Below are positions 1 to 7,712 of a stretch of DNA of 10,286 nucleotides, in pieces; positions within the stretch are counted from its first letter, which is position 1; every line of letters begins with the position of its first letter. The stretch is from CAZMNY01 sp964567745 (GTDB lineage: Bacteria > Planctomycetota > Planctomycetia > Pirellulales > Pirellulaceae). The position numbers and the translations under genes were made by a program. The stretch covers positions 1 through 10,286 of the forward strand of contig CAZMNY010000077.1 in NCBI GenBank assembly GCA_964567745.1, read 5' to 3'. The notes beneath the pieces were generated by a model. The model worked only from the letters and a program-made list of their open reading frames with translations, made no database searches and had not been told where the DNA came from.

Positions 1-2
1 CC

Positions 3-878
3 TGGCTGGGCAAACAGGCATGCGGGCTCGACGACCTGTCGTGTTGTCCAAAGAGTTCACCTCAGCAACTCACCCGTGAAGAGTACTCGAGTATCAGAGA
101 CATGGTCAGCGCGGATGAGTACCGGCATGTCCCTACCGGCACACTGGCAAGACTGGCTCAACGGCTTGGAAAAGTCTTTGCGTCGCCGACCACGTGGTAC
201 CGCCTGGTGCGTGCCAATAAATGGCGTCGACCACGACAGCGGGTGCATCCGGCAAAGCCAACGGTCGGCATCAGGGCTACTCGGCCAAACGAGATCTGGC
301 ATGTGGATACCACGCTCATCCGCCTGCTTGACGGCAGCAAAGCCTATCTGCATGCCATCATTGACAACTTCTCTCGTCGGGTCCTGGCGTGGAGAGTCAA
401 TGACACGTTCATTCCTGCAGTCACAGCTGAGTTGCTGGTTGAGGCTGGCAGAGAGATCGAAGATACCAAGCCACAACTGCTCGTTGATGGCGGTGTCGAG
501 AACTATAACAGTGCCGTCGACAAGCTGGTCGACTCTGGGCTCCTGAAACGTATCCTCGCTCAGACAGAGATTCGCTACTCGAATTCATTGATTGAATCGT
601 GGTGGCGCGTGATCAAGCATCAATGGCTGTTCCTGAACACGTTGGATACCGCAGCCAGCGTAGGGAAGCTGGTCGCGTTCTACGTCGATCAACACAACAG
701 CCATCTGCCCCACTCAGCATTCAAAGGACAGACGCCCGAAGAGATGTACTTTGGCACGGGTGACGATATCCCGCAGACGCTGCAAGAAGCCAAGTTGCAA
801 GCTCGGGAACTAAGGCTCAAGTCGAACCGAGAACGACATTGCCACGTCTGTCTCCAGTCAGTATCCGCGAGTTGCTGA
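3..878 (+). CDS. DDE integrase/transposase (rve core), 5' end cut off by window
   Basis: The reading frame is open from base 3 with no start codon needed, so the gene begins before the window; the first internal ATG is at 102. Counted from that ATG, an HTH-like stretch at about residues 13-45 precedes an rve-type core. The acidic triad is visible: D69 (in WHVDTT), D129 (in LLVDGG) and E165 (in SLIESWW), with 35 residues between the last two, the classic D35E spacing. The tail motif HSAFKGQTPEEMYFGTG and a terminal CxxC-like NRERHCHVC fit the IS3/IS481-like integrase group, whose members are about 350 residues. It would catalyse strand transfer of its own element. I see no inactivating change in the visible 292 codons. 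I could not find the element's right terminal inverted repeat in the bases after the stop. Family type is secure; the exact IS family is not. Confidence 0.92.
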   Translation, partial: WLGKQACGLDDLSCCPKSSPQQLTREEYSSIRDMVSADEYRHVPTGTLARLAQRLGKVFASPTTWYRLVRANKWRRPRQRVHPAKPTVGIRATRPNEIWHVDTTLIRLLDGSKAYLHAIIDNFSRRVLAWRVNDTFIPAVTAELLVEAGREIEDTKPQLLVDGGVENYNSAVDKLVDSGLLKRILAQTEIRYSNSLIESWWRVIKHQWLFLNTLDTAASVGKLVAFYVDQHNSHLPHSAFKGQTPEEMYFGTGDDIPQTLQEAKLQARELRLKSNRERHCHVCLQSVSASC

Positions 879-1169
879 GCAGGCAATGAACCGATGAATC
901 TGGCCAGTCGTGTTCTGATCTGCCGCTAAACCAATCGAATAACTTCGTTTCAAGCCAAACTATGCCCTCGATCAGCGGCTTCACAATAGATTTCAGACGC
1001 CGCAAAGCGATTGATGCCGCCTCGCAGAGTGAGGGGCGAGTACTCGCGCGGAAAAGTCCCAAATGTCTTGGCAAACAGCAGGGCTGGAATGCGATCCTGA
1101 TCGTCCGGTCACTAATCCGGATTCCTTCAAAGCTTGGCCTAACACGGGAGCCGGGGTGCGCAGCGCATG
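879..1169. other. Intergenic gap between convergent genes
   Basis: About 290 bases lie between the stop codons of the plus-strand integrase and the minus-strand kinase. I see no convincing gene. The right end of the integrase element should be here but no terminal repeat can be defined without the left end. Only a weak 5-bp hairpin (TCCGG/CCGGA, 1104-1121) is present, with no T-run, so no terminator is called. Confidence 0.5.
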
Positions 1170-4100
1170 TCAGCGTTCTTCCCGCTCTTCTGGCGACGGC
1201 GACCTTCCTGACGAAGGTGCTTCGTCTTCGACCTCCTTGCGGAGGTTCTCAAGAAGCTGCTTGAACACCGGCTCACCCTTCAAGGAAGCCAGGTCCGAAT
1301 CGTTCGCAGTGTGGTCGACCAGCGCAAGCGTCTTGTAGTAGCCGTTCTCGCAGCAGCGTTGCAGAGCTTCTATGGCGGTCTTGCGGTAGTTCGTGGCAAG
1401 CTCTTCGCGTTTCGCAGCATCGATTGCCTCGTCTTTTAGCGCCGCATCCGCCGAAAGCGCAAAGATACACGCCGCGTTGTAAAGGAAAGAATTCGAGACG
1501 CCATCGATTTCCAGTAACTGCTGCGCCTTTTCAGTGGGTGTTTCGTGCTGGCCGGATCGAGCCAGTGAAAGTAGTACCTGAACCATTAGTCCGGACTTTG
1601 ACGAAGGCGCGGCAAGCTCGAACGCTCGGCTCCAATCGTTCGCCGCCTCCATGTGGCGCCCCAGTTGCTTGTGAGCTTGCGCACGGTTGACGTGCCCTAC
1701 ATACAGAAATCGCTGGACCTTGCGGTTATTCTCGTTCTCGGCGAGCACCTCTTCCAGCAATTGAATGCCTCGCCCCTGGCTCACGACCGCTTCCTCTGGC
1801 GATTGAAGCTTGGATCGGTCAATCAGAGTTCCCGCCAAGCCAACGCGAGCCGAGCTCAGTTCAGGGTGGTTATCGACAATCCGCTGCTGGACATCAATCG
1901 ATTCGCCAAAAGCGACATTCGCCTCATCATTTTGTCCCGCACCCAGAGCGACGAGAGCAATGCTGTTAAGTCGTTTGGCGACTCTCTCCTGGTAAAGTAC
2001 TCTGTCTGGACTAAGCGTAGAAAGTTTCCTGAATATTGTGACCGACTGTCGGTAGAGCTCGATTGCTTCGCCCGGCTTGTTACTATTTCTGTGAACCGAG
2101 CCCAGACTCCCCAGGCAATCTCCCAGCGTCCGCAAATAGTCGTGGTTACTCTCGTGTTCATCAATGAGGCTCTGAGTAATCTCTCTGCACTCTTCAAGGG
2201 CCGCAAGAGCTGCAGCCGTTGAATTTGCGCCTAAATGAATGGCTCCGGCGTTGAGTCGATTCGTTGCCCGCATCGACCGCAGCTCCACGTCGCCGGGGTT
2301 CTCAGCGAGCAATTCCTTTTGGACGCGATTTCCCTCTTCAATCGCCTGCAGCCCTGCCTCCAAGTCTTTTGCACTCAAGAAAGCGGCGGCGAGGTTGTTA
2401 TAGCCCTTCGCATAATCGTATTGGTGCGATGACACGTCCGGGTATTGATTTGCGAGCCGTTTGCGAACATCCTGAGCCAACTTTGCAGCCTCGGACGCCT
2501 TTTCATGTTGCGACATCACCCGATACAGTCCCCCGAGATTCCCGTAGGTCGACGCCAGCTCATTTAGGTATTGGGGAACGTTCGGATAATCTCGCGATAG
2601 CGTCTCGGCGATCTCCCTGGTTCTCATCAACTCGACAACCGCCTTTGAGGGCGCGCCCGTTTCCTGGTACAGGACGGCGAGTCGACGGCGGACGACCGCC
2701 TCGGTATTTCGGTGCGAGGGGTTATCGCTTTCATCGGCCAGGGCCTGGGCCTTAGACACGGTCGCCTCGAGCAATTCCAATGACTCGCCATCTTTCCCTT
2801 GGGTGTACAAGATACGCGCCAATAGCGATCCGGCAGTTACTTCACCTGCGCGAAACTCGGGCACGGTCAGATTTTCTAGGATCAGCCCCGCGAACAGGTC
2901 TCGCGCCCGCCTGGCGTTTGTCTCAGCCTCGTCGGCCCGATCCAGGCCCAGCTGGCATCGAGCGCTTGCTAGGAAATTCAACGCCAGGGCATGCCGAGAG
3001 TCAGACATCGCGGGATTCTTTGCGACCAAGTGCTCATTGATCTTAATCGCTTCTCGGAACCCCAAATCCGCTGCCTTACGATCCCCAATGCGATGATACG
3101 TAGTTCCAGCGTTGTGATACGCTCCCGCAAGCAGGGAAAGATGTCGGAAGGAGGCGTCTTCCTCGACGAGCTTGTGGCAGATGTCTCGCACCTGGTCGTA
3201 CAGTTCCAACGCCTTCCACGGCTCCGCTCGGCTCGAATGAACTCTTGCCAAACTCGAAAGCGTGTTCGACAGATTGATACGATACGACGTCGCCGCGCTG
3301 TCCGCATCCGCCAATTGCTTAAATGTCTGACGAGCGTTATCAAACAGTCCCGCCGCTTCGTCAAGCCTTTCGCTGTCGTGTAACAACATTCCGAAATTGT
3401 GTTGGGCCTTGGCCATCGCACTCAGGCACGCTGCATTCTGCGGAGCCGCGTTGAGCAGTTGCTCGCCGTACTGCAACGCTTGCTCGTATGCTTTTCCCGC
3501 TTCGTCCAATCGCCCTAGGTCGCGATAAACATCCGCCAGAGCCCTTTGCTGGGCCGCTAGATCCTCGAGTCGCTGTCGATCTTCCGGCTTCTCATCGTGA
3601 AGGGCCTTAAATATCGCAATCGACTTGAGATTCGCGTCGAGGGATGTTTCTTTGGAGCCGCTCTTGTCTGTGATGTACGCAATTCGATCGAGCGCCAGAG
3701 CGAGTTCGCGGCGCCCTGCCTCTGTCTGTTCACTCCCGTGTTCTCGCACGAAGTCCTCGTAGTACATCAATGCGTCCGCGATCAATCGCTTTCTGAGCGG
3801 TTGGAAGGCGCGGTCGCTGAGAAGCTGATCATCGAGCACGACGTCAACGTAATGCGAGATAGCCCCCTTGGCCTCCTCGTTGAGTTGTTCCGCTCGATCC
3901 AGAGCGATACCTAACTGCTCGTTCTTGTCGCCCAGTTCCTCATTTTTCCGGCCGATCTCCTGCAAACGCAATTCCGCCAGTTTGGCATTGGCGATGGCAC
4001 GGAAAGCGAAGGTGGTTGAAGCGATCGTGCCGATCACCAGTGAGACGACCGTCGCGGCCAACAGCCCGGAGACAACTGGGTTACGACGACACCAGCGGTA

Positions 4101-5519
4101 GAATCGTCCACCCAGGCTGATGGGTCTCGCCACGATGGGACGCGCGTCGAGAAACCTTGCCAGGTCGTCCGCCAATTCCTGGGCCGACGTATAGCGGCGT
4201 TCGGGAGACTTGTCCAGGCATTTCAGGCAGATGGTCTCGAGGTCACAGTCAACGGAGGGATTGAGTTGCTGGGGTGAAACGGGGTCTTGCTCAAGAACCT
4301 GCTTGAGGGTCTCAAGAATTCCAGCGGCTTGAAACGGCGGACGGCTGGTGAGCGTGCAGTAAAGCACGGCTCCAAGCGAATATACGTCGGCCAGCGGTCC
4401 GACATCCTCCCACCGTCCCTCCGCCTGCTCCGGCGGCATGAAACTGGGAGTTCCTATCACTTGCCCGCTCGCGGTCAGCTCGCTGTCGCCCTGCATCTGC
4501 TTGGCCAGCCCGAAATCGGTTACTTTGGGCTCGCCGGCCGCGTCGATCAGGATGTTGCTCGGCTTCAGGTCGCGGTGCACAACGCCGCGGGCATGCGCAA
4601 AGTGCATCGCCTCGGCGACCGCCTTTACGATTCGCGCGGCCTCCCGCGGCGGGAGAGGACCATCGGAGAGACGGCCGTCCAACCCTGAGCCCTCGACCAA
4701 TTCCATCGAGAAAAAGTGCTGCCCATCGTGTTCTCCCACCTCATAAATGGAAACGAGATTCTTATGTGACAGTTGGGCCGCGGCTTCCGCTTCGATGTGA
4801 AAGCGTCGCACCTGCTCTTCATTCGCCAGTTCGCCGGCCAGAATGGTTTTCAGCGCGACGATGCGATTCAAGCGGTTCTGGCGGGCGCGATAGACGACCC
4901 CCATCCCGCCTCGCGCGATCTCTTCCAGCAGTTCATAATCGCCAAACGGGGAACCGCTCGTTAAGCGGACGCTGCGTTTGGCTGGTCGCGGCGAGTCTAT
5001 CGTGTCTCCTGAAACCGTGTCCTCATCCGCCTTTGGTGGCGGGCCGCCCTCCACCGTTACGTCAATCGGCGTCATTGAATGGGTCATCGTATCGATGTTG
5101 TCTCGCAGTTGCTCCTTCGCATCGGCATGCGTCCTATCAACCGCCTCCTCTCCCAAAGATCGCTCCGCTTCCGTGTCATTTCGGTCTGTATCGTCGGCGT
5201 TAGCGATGGCCAGCGGCTTCCGGGACGAATCGCCGTTCAGGTCTGCTTCGCCCAGCTCGAAAAGCGAGTTCAGACGCTCTGCGTACTGTGGAAAGCGTCG
5301 CAAATACTCTTCACGCGAAGGCGCGTCGCCTCTTTCTTCGCGCAGCCAGAACTCGCTATAGATCAGGTCAACGACGCTCTCGTCGCTCGATGCGAGCTGC
5401 GGGTATAAGTCGAGATATGCTTCGACGCGACGGTCCTCGCCTCGCTGCCAACTAGAGTGCTGCTCGCGACGTATCACGGGAAGGCGTTGGGAAGGACTCA
5501 GATTCGGAAGATCCTGCAT
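1170..5519 (-). CDS. Transmembrane Ser/Thr protein kinase with long TPR region
   Basis: This 1449-residue protein should phosphorylate Ser/Thr residues and bind partners through its repeats. Residues 20-90 resemble the N-terminal domain usual in planctomycete kinases, followed by an acidic linker. The kinase core spans about 194-460: glycine loop IARGGMGVVY 201-210, K224, E243, catalytic loop HRDLKPSN with D317 and N322, DFG 335-337, and PPE at 362-364 in place of APE. One hydrophobic helix lies at about 480-508, preceded by basic WCRRN, which suggests a cytoplasmic kinase and a TPR part on the other side of the membrane. Degenerate TPRs fill about 590-1400, ending in the YNAACIFAL-type C-terminal repeat. 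ATG at 5519 has GGAG 8 bases upstream. All kinase residues are present, so it looks active. Substrate unknown. Its 5' side faces a recombinase fragment about 110 bases away, so any upstream operon partner is missing. Confidence 0.95.
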   Translation of the reverse strand: MQDLPNLSPSQRLPVIRREQHSSWQRGEDRRVEAYLDLYPQLASSDESVVDLIYSEFWLREERGDAPSREEYLRRFPQYAERLNSLFELGEADLNGDSSRKPLAIANADDTDRNDTEAERSLGEEAVDRTHADAKEQLRDNIDTMTHSMTPIDVTVEGGPPPKADEDTVSGDTIDSPRPAKRSVRLTSGSPFGDYELLEEIARGGMGVVYRARQNRLNRIVALKTILAGELANEEQVRRFHIEAEAAAQLSHKNLVSIYEVGEHDGQHFFSMELVEGSGLDGRLSDGPLPPREAARIVKAVAEAMHFAHARGVVHRDLKPSNILIDAAGEPKVTDFGLAKQMQGDSELTASGQVIGTPSFMPPEQAEGRWEDVGPLADVYSLGAVLYCTLTSRPPFQAAGILETLKQVLEQDPVSPQQLNPSVDCDLETICLKCLDKSPERRYTSAQELADDLARFLDARPIVARPISLGGRFYRWCRRNPVVSGLLAATVVSLVIGTIASTTFAFRAIANAKLAELRLQEIGRKNEELGDKNEQLGIALDRAEQLNEEAKGAISHYVDVVLDDQLLSDRAFQPLRKRLIADALMYYEDFVREHGSEQTEAGRRELALALDRIAYITDKSGSKETSLDANLKSIAIFKALHDEKPEDRQRLEDLAAQQRALADVYRDLGRLDEAGKAYEQALQYGEQLLNAAPQNAACLSAMAKAQHNFGMLLHDSERLDEAAGLFDNARQTFKQLADADSAATSYRINLSNTLSSLARVHSSRAEPWKALELYDQVRDICHKLVEEDASFRHLSLLAGAYHNAGTTYHRIGDRKAADLGFREAIKINEHLVAKNPAMSDSRHALALNFLASARCQLGLDRADEAETNARRARDLFAGLILENLTVPEFRAGEVTAGSLLARILYTQGKDGESLELLEATVSKAQALADESDNPSHRNTEAVVRRRLAVLYQETGAPSKAVVELMRTREIAETLSRDYPNVPQYLNELASTYGNLGGLYRVMSQHEKASEAAKLAQDVRKRLANQYPDVSSHQYDYAKGYNNLAAAFLSAKDLEAGLQAIEEGNRVQKELLAENPGDVELRSMRATNRLNAGAIHLGANSTAAALAALEECREITQSLIDEHESNHDYLRTLGDCLGSLGSVHRNSNKPGEAIELYRQSVTIFRKLSTLSPDRVLYQERVAKRLNSIALVALGAGQNDEANVAFGESIDVQQRIVDNHPELSSARVGLAGTLIDRSKLQSPEEAVVSQGRGIQLLEEVLAENENNRKVQRFLYVGHVNRAQAHKQLGRHMEAANDWSRAFELAAPSSKSGLMVQVLLSLARSGQHETPTEKAQQLLEIDGVSNSFLYNAACIFALSADAALKDEAIDAAKREELATNYRKTAIEALQRCCENGYYKTLALVDHTANDSDLASLKGEPVFKQLLENLRKEVEDEAPSSGRSPSPEEREER

Positions 5520-5630
5520 TCCGGTGGCTCCGAGAGTCGAGCGATGAGAGTCGTGATGCTAATAGCCTACCCGCTTCGACTTCCGTTTTCATCTCATTCA
5601 GCCTGACGTTGACAATCGCCGTGCGGCTAC
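5520..5630. other. Divergent intergenic region and recombinase truncation junction
   Basis: These 111 bases separate the kinase start (minus) from the recombinase fragment (plus). The recombinase frame meets a stop (TGA 5610-5612), and no catalytic-domain sequence is recognisable in any frame upstream. The kinase ribosome binding site (GGAG on the minus strand) is here. I could not pick a convincing -35/-10 pair. Confidence 0.45.
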
Positions 5631-6494
5631 TTGTTGAGGATGATCGTCCGGGAGCCGAAGTGCATTTCCGAAAATGTAACCGATCGCAAGTACATCGGCC
5701 AGATCGTCCACAAGGGTAAGGCGTATCCCGGCGAACACTCGGCCATCGTGAAGACGGATGTATTCGAGAAGGTCCAGGCGGTCTTGAGCGCGAACAAGAC
5801 GTACACCCACAAACACCAGGTCGAGCGGTTTGCCCTGCTGCGGCGGATGTTACGTTGCGGCGAATGTGGAAGCATGATCCAGCCGGCATGGACCAACAAC
5901 CACGGTCGCCAATACCGCTACTACACCTGCTCGAAGCGCATTAAGGCCGGCTACAACAAGTGCAAACTGCCGACGCTGCCCGCCGGCGAGATCGAGACGA
6001 TGGTCGTCGACCAGCTTCGTGCTTTGCTGCGCCATCCAGACGTGATCGCGCGAACGTACCGCGAAATTCAAGAACGCGCAGAGGCTGGGCCGAGCCCCGA
6101 GTTGATTGGGGAACTCGCCGAACTACATCAGCGCCGCGAGCAACTGCAGGATTCGATTCGCGCCGTGCTGAGCCTGGGCAACCAGAACGCATTCATGGCG
6201 GACGAACTCAAACGTCTCAATGGCGAGTTGAACTCGCTGGAGCGATCGATCGCCAAGATCGAATCCCAGCCAGTCGCCGCCGAGCCGATCGAACTTACAA
6301 ACGTGACAGACGCCCTGCAACGCATCGACCCGATTTGGGAAGTCCTGCATCCGGAAGAGCAGCGTCGCGTACTCGAGCTGCTTGTCGAAACGATCACCGT
6401 GTCAAAAGAAAACGTCGAGGTTCGCTTTCGAGCGAACGGCATCGAACAAGTCGTCGAAGAATTGGAGCCGATGGGAGTGGGAAGTAATGATTGA
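5631..6494 (+). CDS. Large serine recombinase, C-terminal fragment lacking the catalytic domain
   Basis: From about residue 18 this is the DNA-binding half of a large serine recombinase. The Recombinase-domain segment is RKYIGQIVHKGKAYPGEH (residues 19-36). A zinc ribbon follows with C76, C79, C100 and C111, then a coiled-coil-rich stretch at about 160-215 and a conserved RRVLELLVETITV end. The roughly 250-residue resolvase domain with the catalytic serine is absent. Residues 1-17 do not resemble the family, so similarity starts near base 5675. The TTG at 5631 is only the first possible start (ATG at 5640); neither has a good ribosome site, so translation is doubtful. The fragment could not cut DNA but might still bind the element's ends. 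Its stop overlaps the start of the next gene by 8 bases (ATGATTGA), the arrangement expected of an intact recombinase/partner pair. Best read as a decayed mobile-element gene. Confidence 0.85.
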   Translation: MLRMIVREPKCISENVTDRKYIGQIVHKGKAYPGEHSAIVKTDVFEKVQAVLSANKTYTHKHQVERFALLRRMLRCGECGSMIQPAWTNNHGRQYRYYTCSKRIKAGYNKCKLPTLPAGEIETMVVDQLRALLRHPDVIARTYREIQERAEAGPSPELIGELAELHQRREQLQDSIRAVLSLGNQNAFMADELKRLNGELNSLERSIAKIESQPVAAEPIELTNVTDALQRIDPIWEVLHPEEQRRVLELLVETITVSKENVEVRFRANGIEQVVEELEPMGVGSND

Positions 6495-6918
6495 CAACGT
6501 TGAAAAGAGCCAGCAGGAAGACTACCCAGGCCTAACCGTAATACGGGATGGCGACGCGATCGTGGTGCGAATCCCCGTCCGTTTCTATCGTCGCAATGGC
6601 CGCCAGATGGTGCTCACACACGGCGGCGACAACGGCAAGACTACGCCCGACCGGGAAAATAACGTCGCTCTGGTCTCCGCGCTGGCCAAGGCGTACCGAT
6701 GGCAGGAACAACTAGAGTCGGGGGAATATGCTGGGCTCGAAGATCTGGCAGCAGCCAGCGGCGTCGATCGCACCTATGTCGGTCGCATTCTGCGGTTGAC
6801 GTCGCTGGCACCGGAAATCGTCGAGAGGATTCTCAACGGGGATGAGCCGGACGGGATCAGTCTTCGCCGATTGCAGAAAGGCGTACCGGCAGTGTGGGCG
6901 GAGCAGACGTGGTGCTAA
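6487..6918 (+). CDS. Small helix-turn-helix partner of a large serine recombinase
   Basis: This 143-residue protein starts at ATG 6487, inside the last codons of the recombinase fragment (overlap ATGATTGA). I chose it over in-frame starts upstream because those lie wholly inside the recombinase gene; GGAG/GGGA-type purine runs precede it. Residues 23-45 (DAIVVRIPVRFYRRNGRQ) look like a small beta region. Residues 66-110 carry the conserved core AKAYRWQEQLESGEY, then a helix-turn-helix (LEDLAAASGVDRTYVGRILRLT), followed by LAPEIVERILNG and ISLRRLQK. Proteins of this type commonly follow large serine recombinases in planctomycetes and alphaproteobacteria and are presumed accessory DNA-binding factors; their role is not established here. 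The C-terminus ends abruptly (WAEQTWC), and the TAA stop lies within the core site of the attC-like hairpin downstream, so the natural tail may have been replaced at a junction. Confidence 0.85.
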   Translation: MIDNVEKSQQEDYPGLTVIRDGDAIVVRIPVRFYRRNGRQMVLTHGGDNGKTTPDRENNVALVSALAKAYRWQEQLESGEYAGLEDLAAASGVDRTYVGRILRLTSLAPEIVERILNGDEPDGISLRRLQKGVPAVWAEQTWC

Positions 6919-7002
6919 CGACCAGCGTAACCGGGCGGGCGCGAGCGACTGTGACTTCAGAATCCGTCGGATTCGCCGCTCCGGTTCACGCAATTGTTTA
7001 AT
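6913..7002 (-). other. attC-like recombination site C (3' end of the cassette)
   Basis: Read on the minus strand, the site runs from ATTAAAC (R'', close to RYYYAAC) to GTTAG at 6919-6915 (R', GTTAGCA, which departs from GTTRRRY at two positions). The two arms, 6917-6941 and 6974-6998, pair as attC arms do: AAC with GTT, then an unpaired 4/5-base spacer, then GCGT paired with its complement, one extra-helical G on the R'' side, and then ACCGG and further G/C pairs. The loop of about 32 bases is variable. The last codons of the membrane-protein gene lie inside the site. This architecture, including the single bulged G, is specific enough to prefer attC over a plain terminator, and there is no T-run. 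Confidence 0.55.
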
Positions 7003-7472
7003 GGTGCCTGTTCATGCTCCACACCACTGTTGCCAATTGCTACACACACCAGCGCTGCGAGAAAGACTACCAAACTGATCCATGACATGATCTCTAAATC
7101 GAGCGTCATTTTTCGACCGTTTGAAATCTGCCCCGTCCGGATTGCGAGTTTCCATTTCGGAATCTGCCATACACAAATCAGATTGCAAAGAATCGATACG
7201 AACATGAGTAACAATGAAACCGCGAGCACGATTTGATTGCTGTCGTCAAAGCCTGGGTTCTCCCCGAAAAGAGTCAGTAAAACCAGCGAACCGGTGATTA
7301 TGGACGTGAACCAAGTAAGCATCTTACTTCGGTCTTCCAACCAGTCGACGATTGGCTTCGCATTGTCTTCCGTGATGTCGTTGATTGGGGCAAATAACGT
7401 CCACAGCAGCGAGGTTGACCGGTCCTTTGCCTCCGCGGGTCCATCATCAAGTTTCGATTCGGATTCAGCCAT
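6957..7472 (-). CDS. Small three-helix membrane protein, unknown function, cassette-borne
   Basis: I do not recognise this 171-residue protein. It has an acidic N-terminus (1-50) and three strongly hydrophobic segments: about 52-68 (TSIITGSLVLLTLFG), 80-102 (IVLAVSLLLMFVSILCNLICVW) and 127-147 (SWISLVVFLAALVCVAIG). A basic loop (KWKLAIRTGQ) lies between the second and third, which points to an inner-membrane protein. The ATG overlaps the GTTAAAT core of site B (GTTAAATGG), and the final 15 codons (from LNNCV to the stop) lie in the arm of site C, so the gene is bounded on both sides by attC-like sites, as in an integron cassette. The ribosome site is weak (TTAGG 6-7 bases upstream). GC is about 47-48% in the lines I counted, lower than the recombinase gene (about 62% in one line), consistent with separate origin. 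Function cannot be inferred. Confidence 0.72.
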   Translation of the reverse strand: MAESESKLDDGPAEAKDRSTSLLWTLFAPINDITEDNAKPIVDWLEDRSKMLTWFTSIITGSLVLLTLFGENPGFDDSNQIVLAVSLLLMFVSILCNLICVWQIPKWKLAIRTGQISNGRKMTLDLEIMSWISLVVFLAALVCVAIGNSGVEHEQAPLNNCVNRSGESDGF

Positions 7473-7566
7473 TTAACGCCTAAGTTAACCGGGCGATGAG
7501 TAAGCGTTGATGAGCGAAGCAAACGCCCGATGTTTTATCGCTCCGGTGCTGATCAGTGTATCACAC
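7471..7566 (-). other. attC-like site B (5' side of the cassette gene)
   Basis: On the minus strand the core GTTAAAT (7477-7471) fits GTTRRRY exactly and contains the start codon of the membrane-protein gene. The inner arms match those of site C: AACCGGGCGAT at 7487-7497 on the plus strand faces ATCGCTCCGGT at 7537-7547. The outer part pairs poorly and no clear R'' AAC box is present, so the site is either degenerate or has its left end altered. A neighbouring perfect hairpin, CAGTGT-ATC-ACACTG (7554-7568), may have replaced the left end. Confidence 0.42.
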
Positions 7567-7585
7567 TGTAGACTGCGTCTTTGCA

Positions 7586-7640
7586 GCCTAACGCGAATGT
7601 GCCCAAACGCTGCAACTCGCATTTTCACATTCAGTTGCGT
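7586..7640 (-). other. attC-like site A, compact, canonical GTTAGGC core
   Basis: On the minus strand the site reads ACGCAAC (R'', one mismatch to RYYYAAC), T, GAATGTG, a 24-base loop, CACATTC, GC, GTTAGGC (R', the commonest core). The 7-base arms GAATGTG/CACATTC pair perfectly and the AAC/GTT boxes pair across an asymmetric internal loop. At 55 bases it is at the short end of the attC range. It has the same orientation as sites B and C. Only about 20 bases lie between A and B, so there is no gene between them. Confidence 0.4.
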
Positions 7641-7666
7641 GTTTTTGATGAGCCGTTCGGCGTGAT

Positions 7667-7700
7667 AGGCTGTTTCCGGTTATCGCTCACCGGACAGCCT
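7667..7700. repeat. Bulged hairpin of unknown role
   Basis: AGGCTGT-TT-CCGG (7667-7679) pairs with CCGG-ACAGCCT (7690-7700), giving an 11-bp stem with a 2-base bulge and a 10-base loop. No T-run follows on either strand, so it is not a standard terminator. It lies in gene-free DNA between site A and the helix-turn-helix relic. Confidence 0.45.
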
Positions 7701-7712
7701 GTCGGCTGGACT

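Noticed and set aside
817..1074. 85-codon minus-strand open frame over the integrase end and gap
   Set aside because: TTG start, overlap with the integrase gene, and no recognisable motif.
1137..1143. Isolated GTTAGGC core on the minus strand downstream of the kinase
   Set aside because: It matches the attC core consensus, but the bases to its left on that strand do not provide a pairing arm or an AAC box, so it is probably a chance heptamer.
1653..2755. Several 100-190-codon plus-strand open frames opposite the kinase TPR region
   Set aside because: Antisense shadows of a well-supported gene; no domains and no ribosome sites.
5598..5816. 72-codon minus-strand open frame opposite the recombinase fragment
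   Set aside because: It reads like protein, but it is the antisense of a recognisable recombinase segment, and only its last part lies outside that segment.
6382..6486. Upstream in-frame start for the HTH gene, adding 35 codons
   Set aside because: The extra codons lie entirely inside the recombinase gene in another frame; the ATG at 6487, overlapping the recombinase stop, gives the expected protein.
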